A stretch of 64,000 nt of DNA. Origin: Nematostella vectensis. Its lineage: Eukaryota > Cnidaria > Anthozoa > Actiniaria > Edwardsiidae. Below the pieces are notes generated by a model. That model was not told the origin of the DNA. It made no database searches and worked only from the letters and a program-made list of their open reading frames with translations. Both the position numbers and the translations under genes were made by a program. Shown here piece after piece: positions 38,368-49,912 of this stretch; the first letter of the stretch is position 1, and every line of letters starts with the position of its first letter. Location of the stretch: contig NC_064038.1 in the NCBI RefSeq assembly GCF_932526225.1, positions 6,413,822 through 6,477,821 on the forward strand, given 5' to 3'.

Positions 38368-40149
38368 TCTTGTTATTCCCGAGGTGCCACATACAGTAGC
38401 ATACATGTAGCTTCATCCCCAGGCTTCTAGAGCTGGGCTGTCATCTCTTTTATGTAACCTTTTAAAGAGCACCCACCATTTTGAATCTGAATCTATAGAT
38501 CTGACTGATAGAAGCCTGGGGACATGGCTATGCCCAATTGACTATGACTATGTGTGCAGCTAGGGATGAGCTTAGAGGTAGGCTCCCCCCACTGCCCCCC
38601 TACCCCAACAAATCCTAGCTTTGTACCTATTACATAGAAAATTTTGGCAAGGTACCAAGAAGCAAAACATAGGTAGGCCAAACAATGCTATGTTATTTTT
38701 ATGGAAATGTTTGCACAGTTATATGTTTTTTTATAATTCATATTTTTTTTTATTTAATATAAAAACGTAATTTTAAATAATAATAGAGTTAATGATACAG
38801 TATCATCAATTTTGATGTGGCAAGGACAAACCATTTATTAATTAAATGGAGAAGCAAAGAATATTTCTTCAAAGCAAAAGGAAAAAACTATCTTACCAAA
38901 GCCAGCCTAATTTGTTGTTACAGCTTCATACAGTTCATATGTAAGAAAATTATATTTTCATAATCTGGATTAAGAAGTTCATGTAACAGATATTCTTTGA
39001 ATTTTTCAGTGAACCGGATAATTGGTGAAATACTGATTGGATGCTAGGTAAATTTCTTTAAAAATTGTATAAAATAGGCATCTAGAGATTTTCTTACTAA
39101 AACAAAATTGCTTTTTATAATAGCTTTAATGTTGATATATTTCAAACAGTACTTTAATAAAAGCGTAATTTTTAAAGAAGTACTAAATAATTGTTTGATG
39201 TTCTTTCCAAAGGGACAGCAATAAAAATAATCTATATGTATTTCCTGTTACCTAATTAGATGACAGAACTGTAGCAGACCTTTTTAAATAACTAGGGTGT
39301 GGAAAGGGCAGCCTACTGGTCATTTTCTTTTAATCTTTAAAAAATGGTGAGAACAGGATATCCCTGGCCCCATATAATGTTATGTAAGTTAAAGTATTTC
39401 AAACAGTACTTTAATAAAAGCGAGATTTTTAAAGAAAACCTAAAGTAATTGTTTGATGTTCTTTCCAAAGGGATAGCAATAAGAACAATCTATATTTCTT
39501 GTTAAATAGATGACAGAACTGAAGCAGACCTTAAATAACTAGGGGGTGGAATGGGCAGCCTACTGGTCATTTCCTTATAATCTTTAAAAAATGGTGAGAA
39601 CAGGGTTCCCCTGGCGCTGGACATCCTTTTTTGCGGGTAGCACACTATACACATAATCTTAGAAATTTTTTTAATTAACGGCAATGAATACCAAGGCACT
39701 GAGTGGTTGCCCCATGCTCTGCAAATCACGCCGTCAATTTACGCTCCTGCACAATACCGAGTGGCTCAAAGAATCCATTTCCATCAGCTTACTCAAGCAA
39801 ATAACTGAGAAACTCTCAATCAAATATTATTAATGAAGTATCAGACTTCAATCGTGGATGGTTATTTTAAAGTTTTCTTGCAAATAAACCACTGTATTTT
39901 CAATTGTAAACAATTACGAGGGAGTGGTTGATCAACATTCTTTAACCCTATCCTCCAGAAAAGCTACAATAGATTTGCAACTGCAAACATTAAAATACAC
40001 AAGCTTTACTGTACATAGTTTCAAGTTCATTACAAAGGTCATATAACAGTGATCATCCTTAGAAGCCCAATGTTTTTCTGTCTTACCCAAACCCAGTGAT
40101 GAACTTATAGAAACGTTTAACTCCATGATACTACATTATGTAGTTTTCC
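38368..40149. other. Convergent 3' intergenic region
   Basis: This 1.8 kb lies between the phosphodiesterase stop and the PRCC stop, which face each other. AATAAA motifs at 39156-39161 and in the second repeat copy (about 39413) are candidate poly(A) signals for the plus-strand gene, though rather distant. A tandem duplication occupies 39137-39615. No gene is visible. Confidence 0.45.
39137..39615 (+). repeat. Tandem duplication, two copies about 257 bp apart
   Basis: TTTCAAACAGTACTTTAATA begins copy 1 at 39140 and copy 2 at 39397. Similarity continues through TTGTTTGATGTTCTTTCCAA, GATGACAGAACTG, GCAGCCTACTGGTCATTT and AAAAAATGGTGAGAACAGG. The CTACTGGTCATTTCCTTATA block is shared with the MITE at 6282-6452, so the duplicated unit includes part of a mobile repeat. 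Confidence 0.85.
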
Positions 40150-43100
40150 TTAGAACCCATACTTCGATTGTGTCTGACGCTTTGTTTGTCTGTTTGCCGA
40201 CCACTGCTGTCTTAGCTCAAACTCCTTTTCTTTAGCCTGTGGAGAGAGTAATGACATATGTATACCTGATATTTTTAAACAAAAATGTTTCTTTTTTTTT
40301 CTTCTCTCCTCCATTAAACACATGAGTATAAGAACATATAATCTTCAATATCAGGCTGAATAGGTTCTTATAAATCAGGGTACATTTTGACAAATCAGGC
40401 TGTTTAGGTTCTTAAGGATACCGTAGACCCAAGCGGTAATTACCCCGATCGTCCGGAAAAATCGGTCGCGTTCACGTTGGATTAAAGCAAATGCCAACAA
40501 ACTATATATCAATTTAAAGCTTAATGATAGTACTTTCCTCCTAAAATAATAATTTTTTATACTCGCTTAATTTTGAGTGCTTTTGCCTGGTCCGAAGTGC
40601 GAAATTGACCTCTTTTAAACATGCAAATTATTTACACACACCAAAAGCACGTAACCTTCCGGGATCTGCTTTATATCTTTCGTCATGTACTGAACTGACA
40701 AACTGTGTCTACATTTGACGTCACACAGCCTCATTGATTAATAATCAAGGCTCAAAGCTAGGCGTGGAATAATTTTACTTCTTTGGCTACAACGCGGTTA
40801 ATTAAGTCTGTAGCAAAAAAAGCTATTGATTATCTGCGGCACAGTGTGACAGAACAATATCTATACCAGACGCTTGCCAAGTTGCGTAGGAAACGGGCGG
40901 TTAGAAGTGTACCTTTAATTCACATATTCAGGGTAAGATGGGTTGAAATTTGATTGCGAGATATTGGGGATTGAAGTTGTGTAAACATTAGAGGCAGCGT
41001 GACAGTAATGACAGACGAAGAGCAAATAGAGCCGCGTATGGCAACCAATCACATTGCACGCTGTACACGTAGCGGGAAAACTCTTAGGCGCTCAAATGTC
41101 ATAGTGCAAGTGAAGGAAGATGCCTAGACCGAAGCGAGCTTGCACCAAAGAAAAGAAGAGCGTGGAAAACCTAAAAAGACCGCGAATGGAGACAGCTCTT
41201 TGTTTTGGGCTTTCTTCCTCGCTTAGCCTTCTTCGAAGGAAGCCAAGGATTCTTACTTAATCTTGGCGTAGTTTACAACTATGCAAAATTTAGAGTAAAC
41301 GCTTATAAAGTTGATATAAATACAGATTAATCTCAGATAAAACGTCGATAATGATACTGACGCTCTTGTGTGCTAATTAGAGAGAAAAGCCGTAAAACTA
41401 AGTTCCCCGGATGTTGATCCCGGGACTTTGAGCTAAGTTAACAGGATTATTGGATTATTGACGCCTTGGAGAATAATATCTGGCGGAGTATTTAAGATTT
41501 TGGTGGTATTTTTTGCTAACATCTGGAGTGTGCCTATTGTCATCCAATGGCATAATAAAAAAATTTCACCGGAAATGAAGCCATTTGGGTCTAAGGTATC
41601 GTTAATTGGTTCTTTTTTTCGTATACAACAAAGTGTAACAGTCATTAGTCAGAATGCTTGCTGACTTTAACAATAACAAACATTGCTAAACAAAATATGT
41701 ATGTTTTATTTAACTACTCTATGCAATGGACGAAAATATTATGAACCGCTGAAAACGTTTTACCTATTTTGTTGTTGGTATTTTGCTGCTAAAAGCCTGA
41801 GGGGTGCTAGTTTGTCACCCAAAAAGTCACATGTGACTACCTAGTGCAAGTCGCCTATTGCCAGTGCAGGTAACAATAGTTGCAACCTCACCTGGAAAGC
41901 AAGATATGTAATCTGATGCTTGCGCCTTTGCTGTGAGGTAGGCATGTTCCCTTTTTTCTAAAATATAATTCACATATGTAAGTCCTTAGAATAGTTGAAA
42001 ATAAGTCTTAAATGGACACAGGCAGGTATCATATACTTGCTAAGAAATTACACCAATAGGATCAAGTAAATATAATAGGGATCAATTAAAAAGCACTTGA
42101 GGACGGATCAACCTTTTGGGGGGTAATGGGGACTCCCAACATATAAAACAAAAGATGCAAAGCTTGAAGATTTAAATTTTGCAAGCTTGTAAACAAACAA
42201 AATCACAAGAAATAACCAAAATATGTACAATAAAGTAGTCTGAAAGTATAACATTGAGCAGATGGAGATAGCAATGATGGACATCATGCTGTTCCCCCTT
42301 CTGATCTGCCTTTGACTCTTATCGATATCTGTAGTATCTAAATCTGCTACCCATTAGGTGTGGCACAAACCTTTGAAGGGCGATGAGCCACCTCCTCTGA
42401 GCTCATCTTTGTCAGCATCAACTCCACATCTTTTGTCTGGTCGGCAGCAGTGATGTCAATTATATTGATCTGTTCCTTGCGATTTTTCTTCCCTTGCAGT
42501 TTTCGAAGCTGTAATGTGCAGATAGATATTCATAAGGAAAGCCACATTATAAGTCCAAAGATTGGAAAAAGATAAAGAGGGGAACTGTGTTTCTGGCAGG
42601 GAGGATACTGTTCAAACATTAAAAACGACTTTAGTTCCATATGGGTGTTAGGCCACTGCAAATGCTGTTTTGATGGTTTTACACCTTGCACGTCCTCAAA
42701 AAATTGTTGTTTTAATAAACAGCCCTTCTGTGAAAGTCATGAGTTAGGGTGGGAAATTAAACTGCGTTTAAGGCAGTGAGCAGGGACATTCTTAATATGT
42801 TATAGGATTTTCAATGTAAAGTGTAATAGGTGCTGTACAAAAGCGTGTATTTATTCATTTGGTGTCCCATACCTGTTCCATATCTAATTGATCAGTATCT
42901 GTTGTAGGTTGCTGCACTTGGGTGTGGCTCTGGGGCGCATCATAGGATGTATAGTATGGCTGGCTAGAGTTGGCTGAAGAATTCATGTCATTGCCAGTGT
43001 AAGCCTGGACAAAAAATATAAATCAGAATTTTAAACAATTTCAACTCTATAATACTTATTCCTTTATAATTTCTTTAGCTAATATTTTTTGTCAGCCGAA

Positions 43101-45517
43101 AACAGAATTATTTTGGATTAATGTACATAATATGCGTGGAAAAATCTTAATTGTTTAAACACAATTCGGAAGAACAGTGCCCAATTTCTGATAACTCTCT
43201 CATTGGTTCAGGGCTTCTGGAATTAAGCGGAAAAAACTCAAAATTACGCGGGATTCTTGGCTAAATTACGCGGAAAATCAATCATTAAGCGCTAAATTAC
43301 ACGGGATTTTGCAATAGATTTTTCTTTAAAAATCAAAATTTTGCGGGATTCTTTACTGAATTACGCGCTAAATTACACGGAATATCAACTGTTACGCCCA
43401 AACAACATTTTGTACCGAAGGAAAGCACGAAATAATTTGAAAAGGTTAATCCTTGATCTTCAAGTTTTTGTGCTGTCTGCCATAAGGTTCACTTCTTGGT
43501 TATTCTTCCTGTTGTTTGTTCATCTACAGAAACTACATACAACTACTGCAAAGGGTAGCCAAAAAGTTCAGTAAAGACAAATATCTCCATACCATACAAC
43601 GAATAGATATCAGAAAGCTGAGACAGGCAGAGATCTTGGCTAATATAAAAATGGTACAAAATTCTAGTATGAAATTTTTGTCTACATTTTATTTGATTCT
43701 CCGAGAGACTTCCTTTATATTTCCATACTGACCTGATAATTATAGTAAGGTGCTGTCGCCTCAGTTTGATGTGATCCAGAAGGGCCACCATAAAAACCAT
43801 CCCCATACACATCACTAGTATTGCTAGCCCCATACGTAGCAGATGATGGTGATGATGACGAGGCACTACCATAGAAACTACCCCCATATGCATTTCCACT
43901 TGTACTGTCATTAGTCCCGTATGCTGCAGATGATGATAATGCTCTACTGTAATTATTAGAACTGGCGTTGTTTGATCCTGAGGCTAATACAGAATCATCT
44001 CCAACCTCTCTGTGATTTTGAGATAAAGTTGATGTCTTGGAGATAGGGTTCGGATCAGCTGGTGCAATCTCTGGGGCTGGTAGTGGTATTTCAGATTTTA
44101 CCATTGTGGCTGCATCCAGTTCAACATTAGATTGTGGCTTATCACCAAATGAGAAAAAGTTTGCAGGTCCTGAATTACCCTCATCATCGTCATCACTATC
44201 ATTATCATCATCCTTTTTGGCAGGTTTAGCAGCTTTTGCCTTGACAGGAGCAACTGGTTTCTTTGTGAGTGTATGAGGCACAAGAGGGCGGTTTGATAGT
44301 TTAGCTGATGGCTTGTTGGGATTTGATTTGACTGTGACACTGTGTTTTGGTTTAGGAAGCAAGGCTGCAAGACCAGACCCACTCTGAAGTGAAACAACAT
44401 TCATTAATAAGATCTCAAAATAGTTACAATATTTGTTCCCCTATAGATTTTTGACTTCTCATATATAACAAATCTTCAAGCTTTCTATTTATTTGCAAAA
44501 GGTGTATATCTTACCCCAGAAGGTTTGAACTTCTTAGGTGCTGGTTTATCTTCATCCTCATCATCAGAATCAGCTTGCTACAATAGAAAATTCATGTAAG
44601 CTTCACAAAAATCAAAGAAAAAGTGCACTTCCAGAAAGTGTGGTATGCATATAGTGTGTAAAGCTTGAAATTCAGTGATGCTCATACAGAAATTAACTAT
44701 ACATACTTTCTTCCCCTTCCCCCCACCCAAAAAGCAGTCTCAAATGAGAGACAATCCAGAGGCAGATACAGTTGGGTAGGAAGGGGGGATGAGTTGATGT
44801 CAACCCCTCTTTCATAGTAACAATAAAGAAAAAGTGCTATATCTTTGTTCTGTATAACATAGCAAATTAATCAGACTCCTCTAATCCACCCTCTTTATAC
44901 TACCCTGGATCTGCTGTTGCAATCCTCTTAATCCCAACTCTTCATACCTTTGGCATTGATACAGCAGAAATCTTGACAGTCTGCTTTGCCTTGGAACTTG
45001 CTACCTCTGCTCCACTATCTGACTTCTTTCCCAGGGAAACACTACTTTGCCATGACCAAGGTTTTGGCATTCGTGAGAAAAGGCTACCAATAGACTTAGA
45101 GTCCTCTGCTGTGTCCTTTACATCTGATTTCTTTTTTGTCATGCTCAATGATACATACTCCTCTTCGATCTCGATTATGTCATCTTCTTCGCCTAAGTCC
45201 AAACCTGCAGGCCCAGGTTGTGTATCGGGGAAAGACGGTCTTACCGATTCATTTTTCGGCTTCGGTAAAAGCGAAGCTAAACTCGAAAGGTGTGTCGCGG
45301 TTCGCTTAACGGTGACTTTAGGAGGTGGGAGTTTTGCTGCAAAGCCGGATTTTTGCAAAGTGTTCTTCTCACCAACGTTTGCTGGAGTTCCTTTCTCTTC
45401 AAATTTCGAGGAAGTAGATTGTTGATTTGAAGGCTCCTTCGCGTTTCCGCTCGAAAACTCCTCTTGATTATCGCTATCACTTTCATCGTCGCTTGCTCCA
45501 TATGCTACAAGAGACAT
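40150..45517 (-). CDS. PRCC: PRCC (proline-rich, mitotic checkpoint/splicing-associated) orthologue
   Basis: A nuclear protein; human PRCC is associated with the spliceosome and the mitotic checkpoint and is a fusion partner in papillary renal carcinoma. Exons on the minus strand are 45517-44948, 44577-44515, 44383-43733, 43004-42873, 42508-42371, 41957-41892 and 40236-40150. All junctions are phase 0, giving 568 residues. The N-terminal MSLVAYGASDDESDSD is the family start, chosen over an upstream in-frame ATG. LSSLASLLPKPK and SGLAALLPKPKHSVTVK are the conserved LLPKPK blocks. The middle is acidic and Ser/Tyr-rich. The most conserved part is the C-terminus: QQRRKHQITYLAFQAKEKE then TKRQTQSKYGF. 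It has fewer prolines than mammalian PRCC. The first exon starts about 80 bases from a probable divergent promoter. Confidence 0.95.
43215..43395. repeat. Degenerate AATTACGCGG repeat cluster
   Basis: AAATTACGCGG, AATTACACGGGA, ATTAAGCGC and TTGCGGGATTCTT variants recur about ten times in 180 bases of PRCC intron 3. The unit length is irregular. No coding or structural-RNA role is evident. Confidence 0.5.
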
Positions 45518-47294
45518 TTTCACCAGAAACAGACAAATAATCAATATGAACTCCTAAACATCGCTATTTCATCGCCTCAAATTTGAGAAATAACTCGAAC
45601 CAGCTTGGCCGCCATTTTGAAAAGTCGTACCTACTGCGCAGGCTCCGTGTTTATACCGCTGGCAAAACAACACAGGCAACCCAAAGCAATCGTATTAGCA
45701 AGAACCCTTTCTGTGTGGAGTTTTTTTTTCCGCGGGCTGTTATTTGGTAAGCTAATCAACGATAACATAAATTCTAATCAAAATGGGTGACTTTTTCTCG
45801 TCCCATTTATTAAAGAACCTACTTTGAAAAATTTCCATGTGACCAGTTTGTAAACCGGTCACCAACAGGTCTATTTCCCCACAAATCCCATAAGCCTACG
45901 CGGTCCTTTCATTATTCATAGCCTTAGAGGCTGTAACGAGAGCTTTGGCGGAATATGGTAAATCATCATCAAAATGGGAAATCTTGGTTAACCTAAACTG
46001 GGCGATTAAAGTGGCCACACTAAATCCCTTTAAAGATGTAAATAATCCATCGATCTCAGGTAAGTTGTAATGTTTATGGATTCTATGTATTTATTGTCAT
46101 TAAGCGGAAATTCTGAAACGCCAAAAAGGCGGAGTAATTTATAGATCTGACACATAATACCATTTCCTTAGCATTGGCTCAACGATGTTTAATGTTCTAC
46201 AATGGGTCTTAGACGTTCTAAGAATCTAAATATTGAGCTACGCATTTGATATTTTCGGTATATAGCAAGCCATGCGTTGATGTTGTGGTTTGTCAAAAGG
46301 TCTATCGATACGCAAGAAGTATTTGGTGTCAGAGATGGGATTCTGACAATTTGCTGATGCGCAGTGGTCAAAGTTTAACATCAATATCTAGAAATCTAGA
46401 CTCAAATTCTATCGTAAAAAAGAAACAACAACAACAAGCAAACAAAAACATTTTAAATGTCTTGTTACCTTGATCCTTTGTTTTTATTTTATTTTACTTG
46501 ACAACTAAACCCACATCTCTCGAACAACGACCATCTTTTTGAGTACTTTAAAAGAATTTATCTATTAGTCATTATGAATAGTTAATAGCCCAGGACATAC
46601 CCATAAGCCAGATTCGCCAGATAAGATCAGGTATATCAGAGAAAGTTGAAAAAAAAAAATGTTTGTAAGACTCCATAATAACAACATAAAAATAAAATGA
46701 TAACGAAATAGGGACGCTCAGGTACACCCTGAGGGAATTGCTTTGTGAGAAGATGCTAACATTATTGAAGCAACGCAACTACTACACATTGCTTCTTCTA
46801 AGAAGCCCGCTGTGTGTGAAATCCAATGTTTGAGCTCCACCTGAAGGATTATCTGGATAAATAATCGAGTTTTTTCAGTTTTGAAATTATGAATGGCGTC
46901 CAAATAATTTATCAAAATCAAAAATTTCCCTAAATAATATTTTAGAGGGTCTTTATCTGCCACCATTTTGTCACATTAGCGAAATACCAAGTGTGAAAAA
47001 GAATCCATTTCCATCGGCTTATTTTGGGAATCTATTATGATATTTTCGATATAAATCGCAAATAACGAATAATACCTTTGCTTTTAGATAGCCATTTCAA
47101 AATTTCTCCCAAAAAATGTCTTCCAAGTCGTCTTAAGGGAAAGTTAATTTATTATCCCGAGGGGGGGGGGGGGGGGGGGGGGTGAGGATTTTGATAAAAG
47201 TAGGGACAAAATTAGTTGTCCCCCTCTTTAGGAAGAAAAAAAAATTCCATGCCCCCCCTCATGCTCGACAATGTCAAAGGAACGCGAGCAATAG

Positions 47295-47561
47295 ATTAGC
47301 TGCAAGCTGATCAGGAAGTGGAAAGAATTCCCTGGAATTATCAATTTAGAAAGATTGAAGGCACTAGATTTCTCAAGGTGCGACTGAATCCAGGTTGTCA
47401 ACCTGATAAAGGCTGATGCTCTATATGACGAAGAGGGAGCAAAAAGTCTTTTTATTCGTCTCCTTGCAAGAAAAGCAAAGCACGATAAAAAGAAAAGAAA
47501 GAGAGAGAGAGAGGAAGACAGCAAATCAGACATTAGCAAGGATGTTGATGACGAAAAATGA
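47295..47561 (+). pseudogene. Decayed coding-like segment inside inverted-repeat element B
   Basis: One plus-strand frame reads ISCKLIRKWKEFPGIINLER, continues LKALDFSRCD, meets a single TGA, then IQVVNLIKADALYDEEGAKS and LFIRLLARKAKHDKKKRK, and ends DISKDVDDEK before a stop. The composition (charged helix, basic KKKRKRERE run) is protein-like, but I do not recognise the family. The internal stop, and a TAG just upstream, argue for a captured, decaying exon or retrocopy rather than a live gene. Confidence 0.4.
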
Positions 47562-47578
47562 GCGCTTATAGCATCAGA

Positions 47579-47668
47579 TACCCTGGTTCCAGAGCCTCGA
47601 ACGTCTCTCTATTTAGTGCCTCGCTGGCCACTAAATAGAGAGACGTTCGAGGCTCTGGAACCAGGGTA
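47579..47668. mobile_element. Perfect hairpin MITE with 9-bp target site duplication
   Basis: The 40-base arms (starting TACCCTGGTTCCAGAGCC, ending AGGCTCTGG..AGGGTA) are perfectly complementary around a 10-base loop. The element is flanked by AGCATCAGA at 47570-47578 and 47669-47677, a 9-bp direct repeat. A 9-bp duplication is typical of Mutator-like elements. It lies nested in element B. Confidence 0.92.
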
Positions 47669-48404
47669 AGCATCAGACCGCTTTGTTGATAATTTTAAAT
47701 ATGGAACATAAGAACTTAATAAATATCATATAGCGGAAACCAGAAAATGTATATAGGGTGTATACAGGTTTGCATTGCATAATTTTTTTAATAGATAAAA
47801 TGTGGCTTAATACGTATCCCGGACCCCTGGATTGTGCATGCCAATAACTGCCCCCAAACCGAGACTCGTTGAACCAAGAAACCTGATCTGACTTCGTCAA
47901 ATTATAAAGAAGAGACAACATCCAAAGAAATAAGTGACCCCCCTTTTTAATCCATATACTTTTGACGCCCCCCTTTAGATCTCGGAAGTATCTCAAGGCC
48001 CCAAGGCCCCTCCCCCCATAGTATCCTCACGTCCCCCCCCTCCCCCCACTCGGGATAATAAATAAACTTAAACCTTAAGCCCCGTGCAAACAGCTCCACC
48101 TGCTCCTTCCTGAAGAGCCGGATTTGGACAGATGAGAAAAGTGTCTCCCTCCTTCAACCCCCCCCCCCCTTCCCCCCCCCGCCCAGCAAATACGAGGGCT
48201 TACTGAAATAAAATTTTCTAGCTACGGCTTTGGCTGGTGGAACAATAGTACCGTTTGAAGGGGGATTAAGATAATGCAAAACTAGTCTCCAAGTATCAAG
48301 ACAGAAAATTCACATGCTATCGTATATCATCTTATCTTTACAGATTACAAGACAAGCTACCAAGCGGTACAGAGATCACAGGACTCAATGAGCCAATCAC
48401 AGGA

Positions 48405-48740
48405 ATGTTCGATTCTCCCCCTCTTCTAAACTTGCACACGCATCAGAGGGAAGCAAAAAACTTGCTTAGAAACATGACAGATGCTGCCATGTCGTCCTCG
48501 CAAGAGGGAGGGGACAACGACCCGGTCACTCTGTCACCGGAGACAAAAATGCACCATGAAAATGTCGCCTTGTATATGTTTGCTGGACTTGTGGTGACTT
48601 TTCTGTTTATAACAAGCATCATTATTTTTGTGGAGCTTTACAGGAGTGGACGGTGCCTAAAGACACTTAAGCAGAAAAGAGACAAAGAAAAAAGAAAGAA
48701 GGGACTTTCAGATTCTGACTTTGATCTTAGAGATTTATAG
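48405..48740 (+). CDS. Small single-pass membrane protein of unknown function
   Basis: A 111-residue open frame in the last exon (acceptor TTTACAG at 48343). Residues about 55-78 form one transmembrane helix (VALYMFAGLVVTFLFITSII). It is preceded by a Ser/acidic stretch and followed by a basic segment (KTLKQKRDKEKRKKG) and an acidic end (SDSDFDLRDL), suggesting the C-terminus is cytosolic. The frame is also open upstream of the ATG to the splice acceptor (LPSGTEITGLNEPITG), so the protein may start in an unseen exon. An AATAAA at 48957 fits as its poly(A) signal. No family was recognised. Confidence 0.55.
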   Translation: MFDSPPLLNLHTHQREAKNLLRNMTDAAMSSSQEGGDNDPVTLSPETKMHHENVALYMFAGLVVTFLFITSIIIFVELYRSGRCLKTLKQKRDKEKRKKGLSDSDFDLRDL

Positions 48741-49912
48741 CCCGAACGAGTAGGGCATAATGCCCGCGAGGTTTTGTAGACACAAAAAATGACGTCATTG
48801 TATGGTTATTTTTATAGCCGATTTTACTTAAAGATGTCTTTTACAACCGCGAATTTGAACATTTTCTACGAAGAGATGAAGTCACTGCATTGCTTTGTTT
48901 TTGCTATCAGTTACATTCGTGAGTAAGATTTTTAGAAGTGGAGGTGCCCAGTGAGCAATAAATGCAAAGCGCAAATGCAATTATTTAGCAGCCTTTCAAT
49001 CACGGCGAATACCGTCAAGAGCAAGTATAGCCTAGCCTCGTCACCGGGCATCTCTTTTGTCAGCTTTCCTAGCCCCCATGATTCAACGTGGTCATATCTT
49101 AAATTCAAAATGGGGGCTTGTCATAGCGACGTCACTGAGGGGCCTGGGGACGAGGCTACGTAAACTTATGAGCTAAACCTGCTTACGGATGCGTACCCGC
49201 TCAGTCACGGCATCTGACTACGCACCTGATCAATATAGGTAAAATACAATATCCAAAGCTAGTCCAATCGTTCCTGCCCTTCAAGACTAGTTGTCCCCAT
49301 AGTGCGGAGTTTGACATTCATTGTTTGAAATACCGCGTAGGAGACCGAGGAAAAACTTGAATAAAACTCAATCCCAATTTTTCTAATTGCTAAAGCTGCG
49401 TTGACTTGTTGACTAGGTTGCATGATCTTATTTGAGATAAATCGAATATCAGGCCGCGATGAGGAATTATTACAATATATAGTGCATGGGTGTATATTTT
49501 GTAAATAAAGATAGCAAGATTTAATAGAAAAAAAAAAGAAAAGAAAAATATCGTTATTGACATTCCTTACTATCGCAAAAAAGTACAAATCTTTGAAAAA
49601 AGCAGTGATTTCATTTTTTATTTTATGAGAACTTTTTAATGCAATTCTAGCCCGATAAATTGTATTCCCATTTCGCGTTTTTTAACTGTGCTTTTGGTGA
49701 AATGGGATTCAATTTGAGTTTTCAATTTATTAAAATAACCCAGTAAATTGTCAGTGTTCAAAGTATTCTTCATTTACCGTTGTCTATGGACACTATGGAC
49801 ACTATTATAAAGGCGTTATCTGAGTGTAAATTAAAATAACCAGTCTCCCTGTGTGCATATATGCCGCGTTGACAGGGGACTGGGACTTTATGCCGGTAAT
49901 TTCACAAAAAAC
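48741..49912. other. 3' region of the small membrane gene and upstream region of IDH3A
   Basis: An AATAAA at 48957-48962 probably ends the upstream gene. A block near 49027-49160 (AGCCTCGTCACCGGGC .. GGGGACGAGGCTACG) is an inverted repeat with CCTCGTC/GACGAGG ends and is probably a small mobile element. The last 100 bases, before the IDH3A start, should contain its promoter. No TATA box is evident and no other gene is visible. Confidence 0.4.
48957..48962 (+). terminator. Probable poly(A) signal of the small membrane-protein gene
   Basis: AATAAA lies 217 bases downstream of the stop codon at 48740, in the expected orientation. Confidence 0.45.

Larger units (their letters stand above)
47141..48070. 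mobile_element. Inverted-repeat element, TTTATTATCC/G-run family, copy B with inserts
   Basis: The ends read AAGTTAATTTATTATCCCGA (left) and, as reverse complement, AAGTTTATTTATTATCCCGA (right), each followed by G-runs and GTGAGGAT. The right half (about 47690-48070) matches copy A at 31211-31736 in inverse orientation. The left half carries extra DNA absent from copy A: a decayed coding-like segment (47295-47561) and a hairpin element (47579-47668). Confidence 0.75.
45518..48343. other. Region between PRCC and the small membrane-protein exon
   Basis: The first 100 bases are probably a divergent promoter for PRCC. A possible plus-strand exon lies at 45922-46059: it has acceptor TTATTCATAG, ends GATCTCAG|GTAAGT, and would splice to the acceptor TTTACAG at 48343. 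It carries no in-frame ATG matching the downstream protein, so it would be 5' untranslated. A fragment at 46966-47050 (AATACCAAGTGTGAAAAAGA) is a dispersed repeat also seen near 16590 and 39766. The rest is the element at 47141-48070. Confidence 0.4.

Noticed and set aside
41120-41260. A 46-codon plus-strand frame (MPRPKRACTKEKKSVENLKR..) in PRCC intron 6
   Set aside because: Short, basic and isolated, with no family recognised. It may be a fragment of a dispersed repeat.
45605-45790. An open frame starting LAAILKSRTYCAGSVF beside the PRCC start
   Set aside because: It begins with TTG, not ATG, and an in-frame TGA lies 21 bases upstream with no ATG between. It is most likely 5' untranslated or promoter sequence of the divergent transcription unit.
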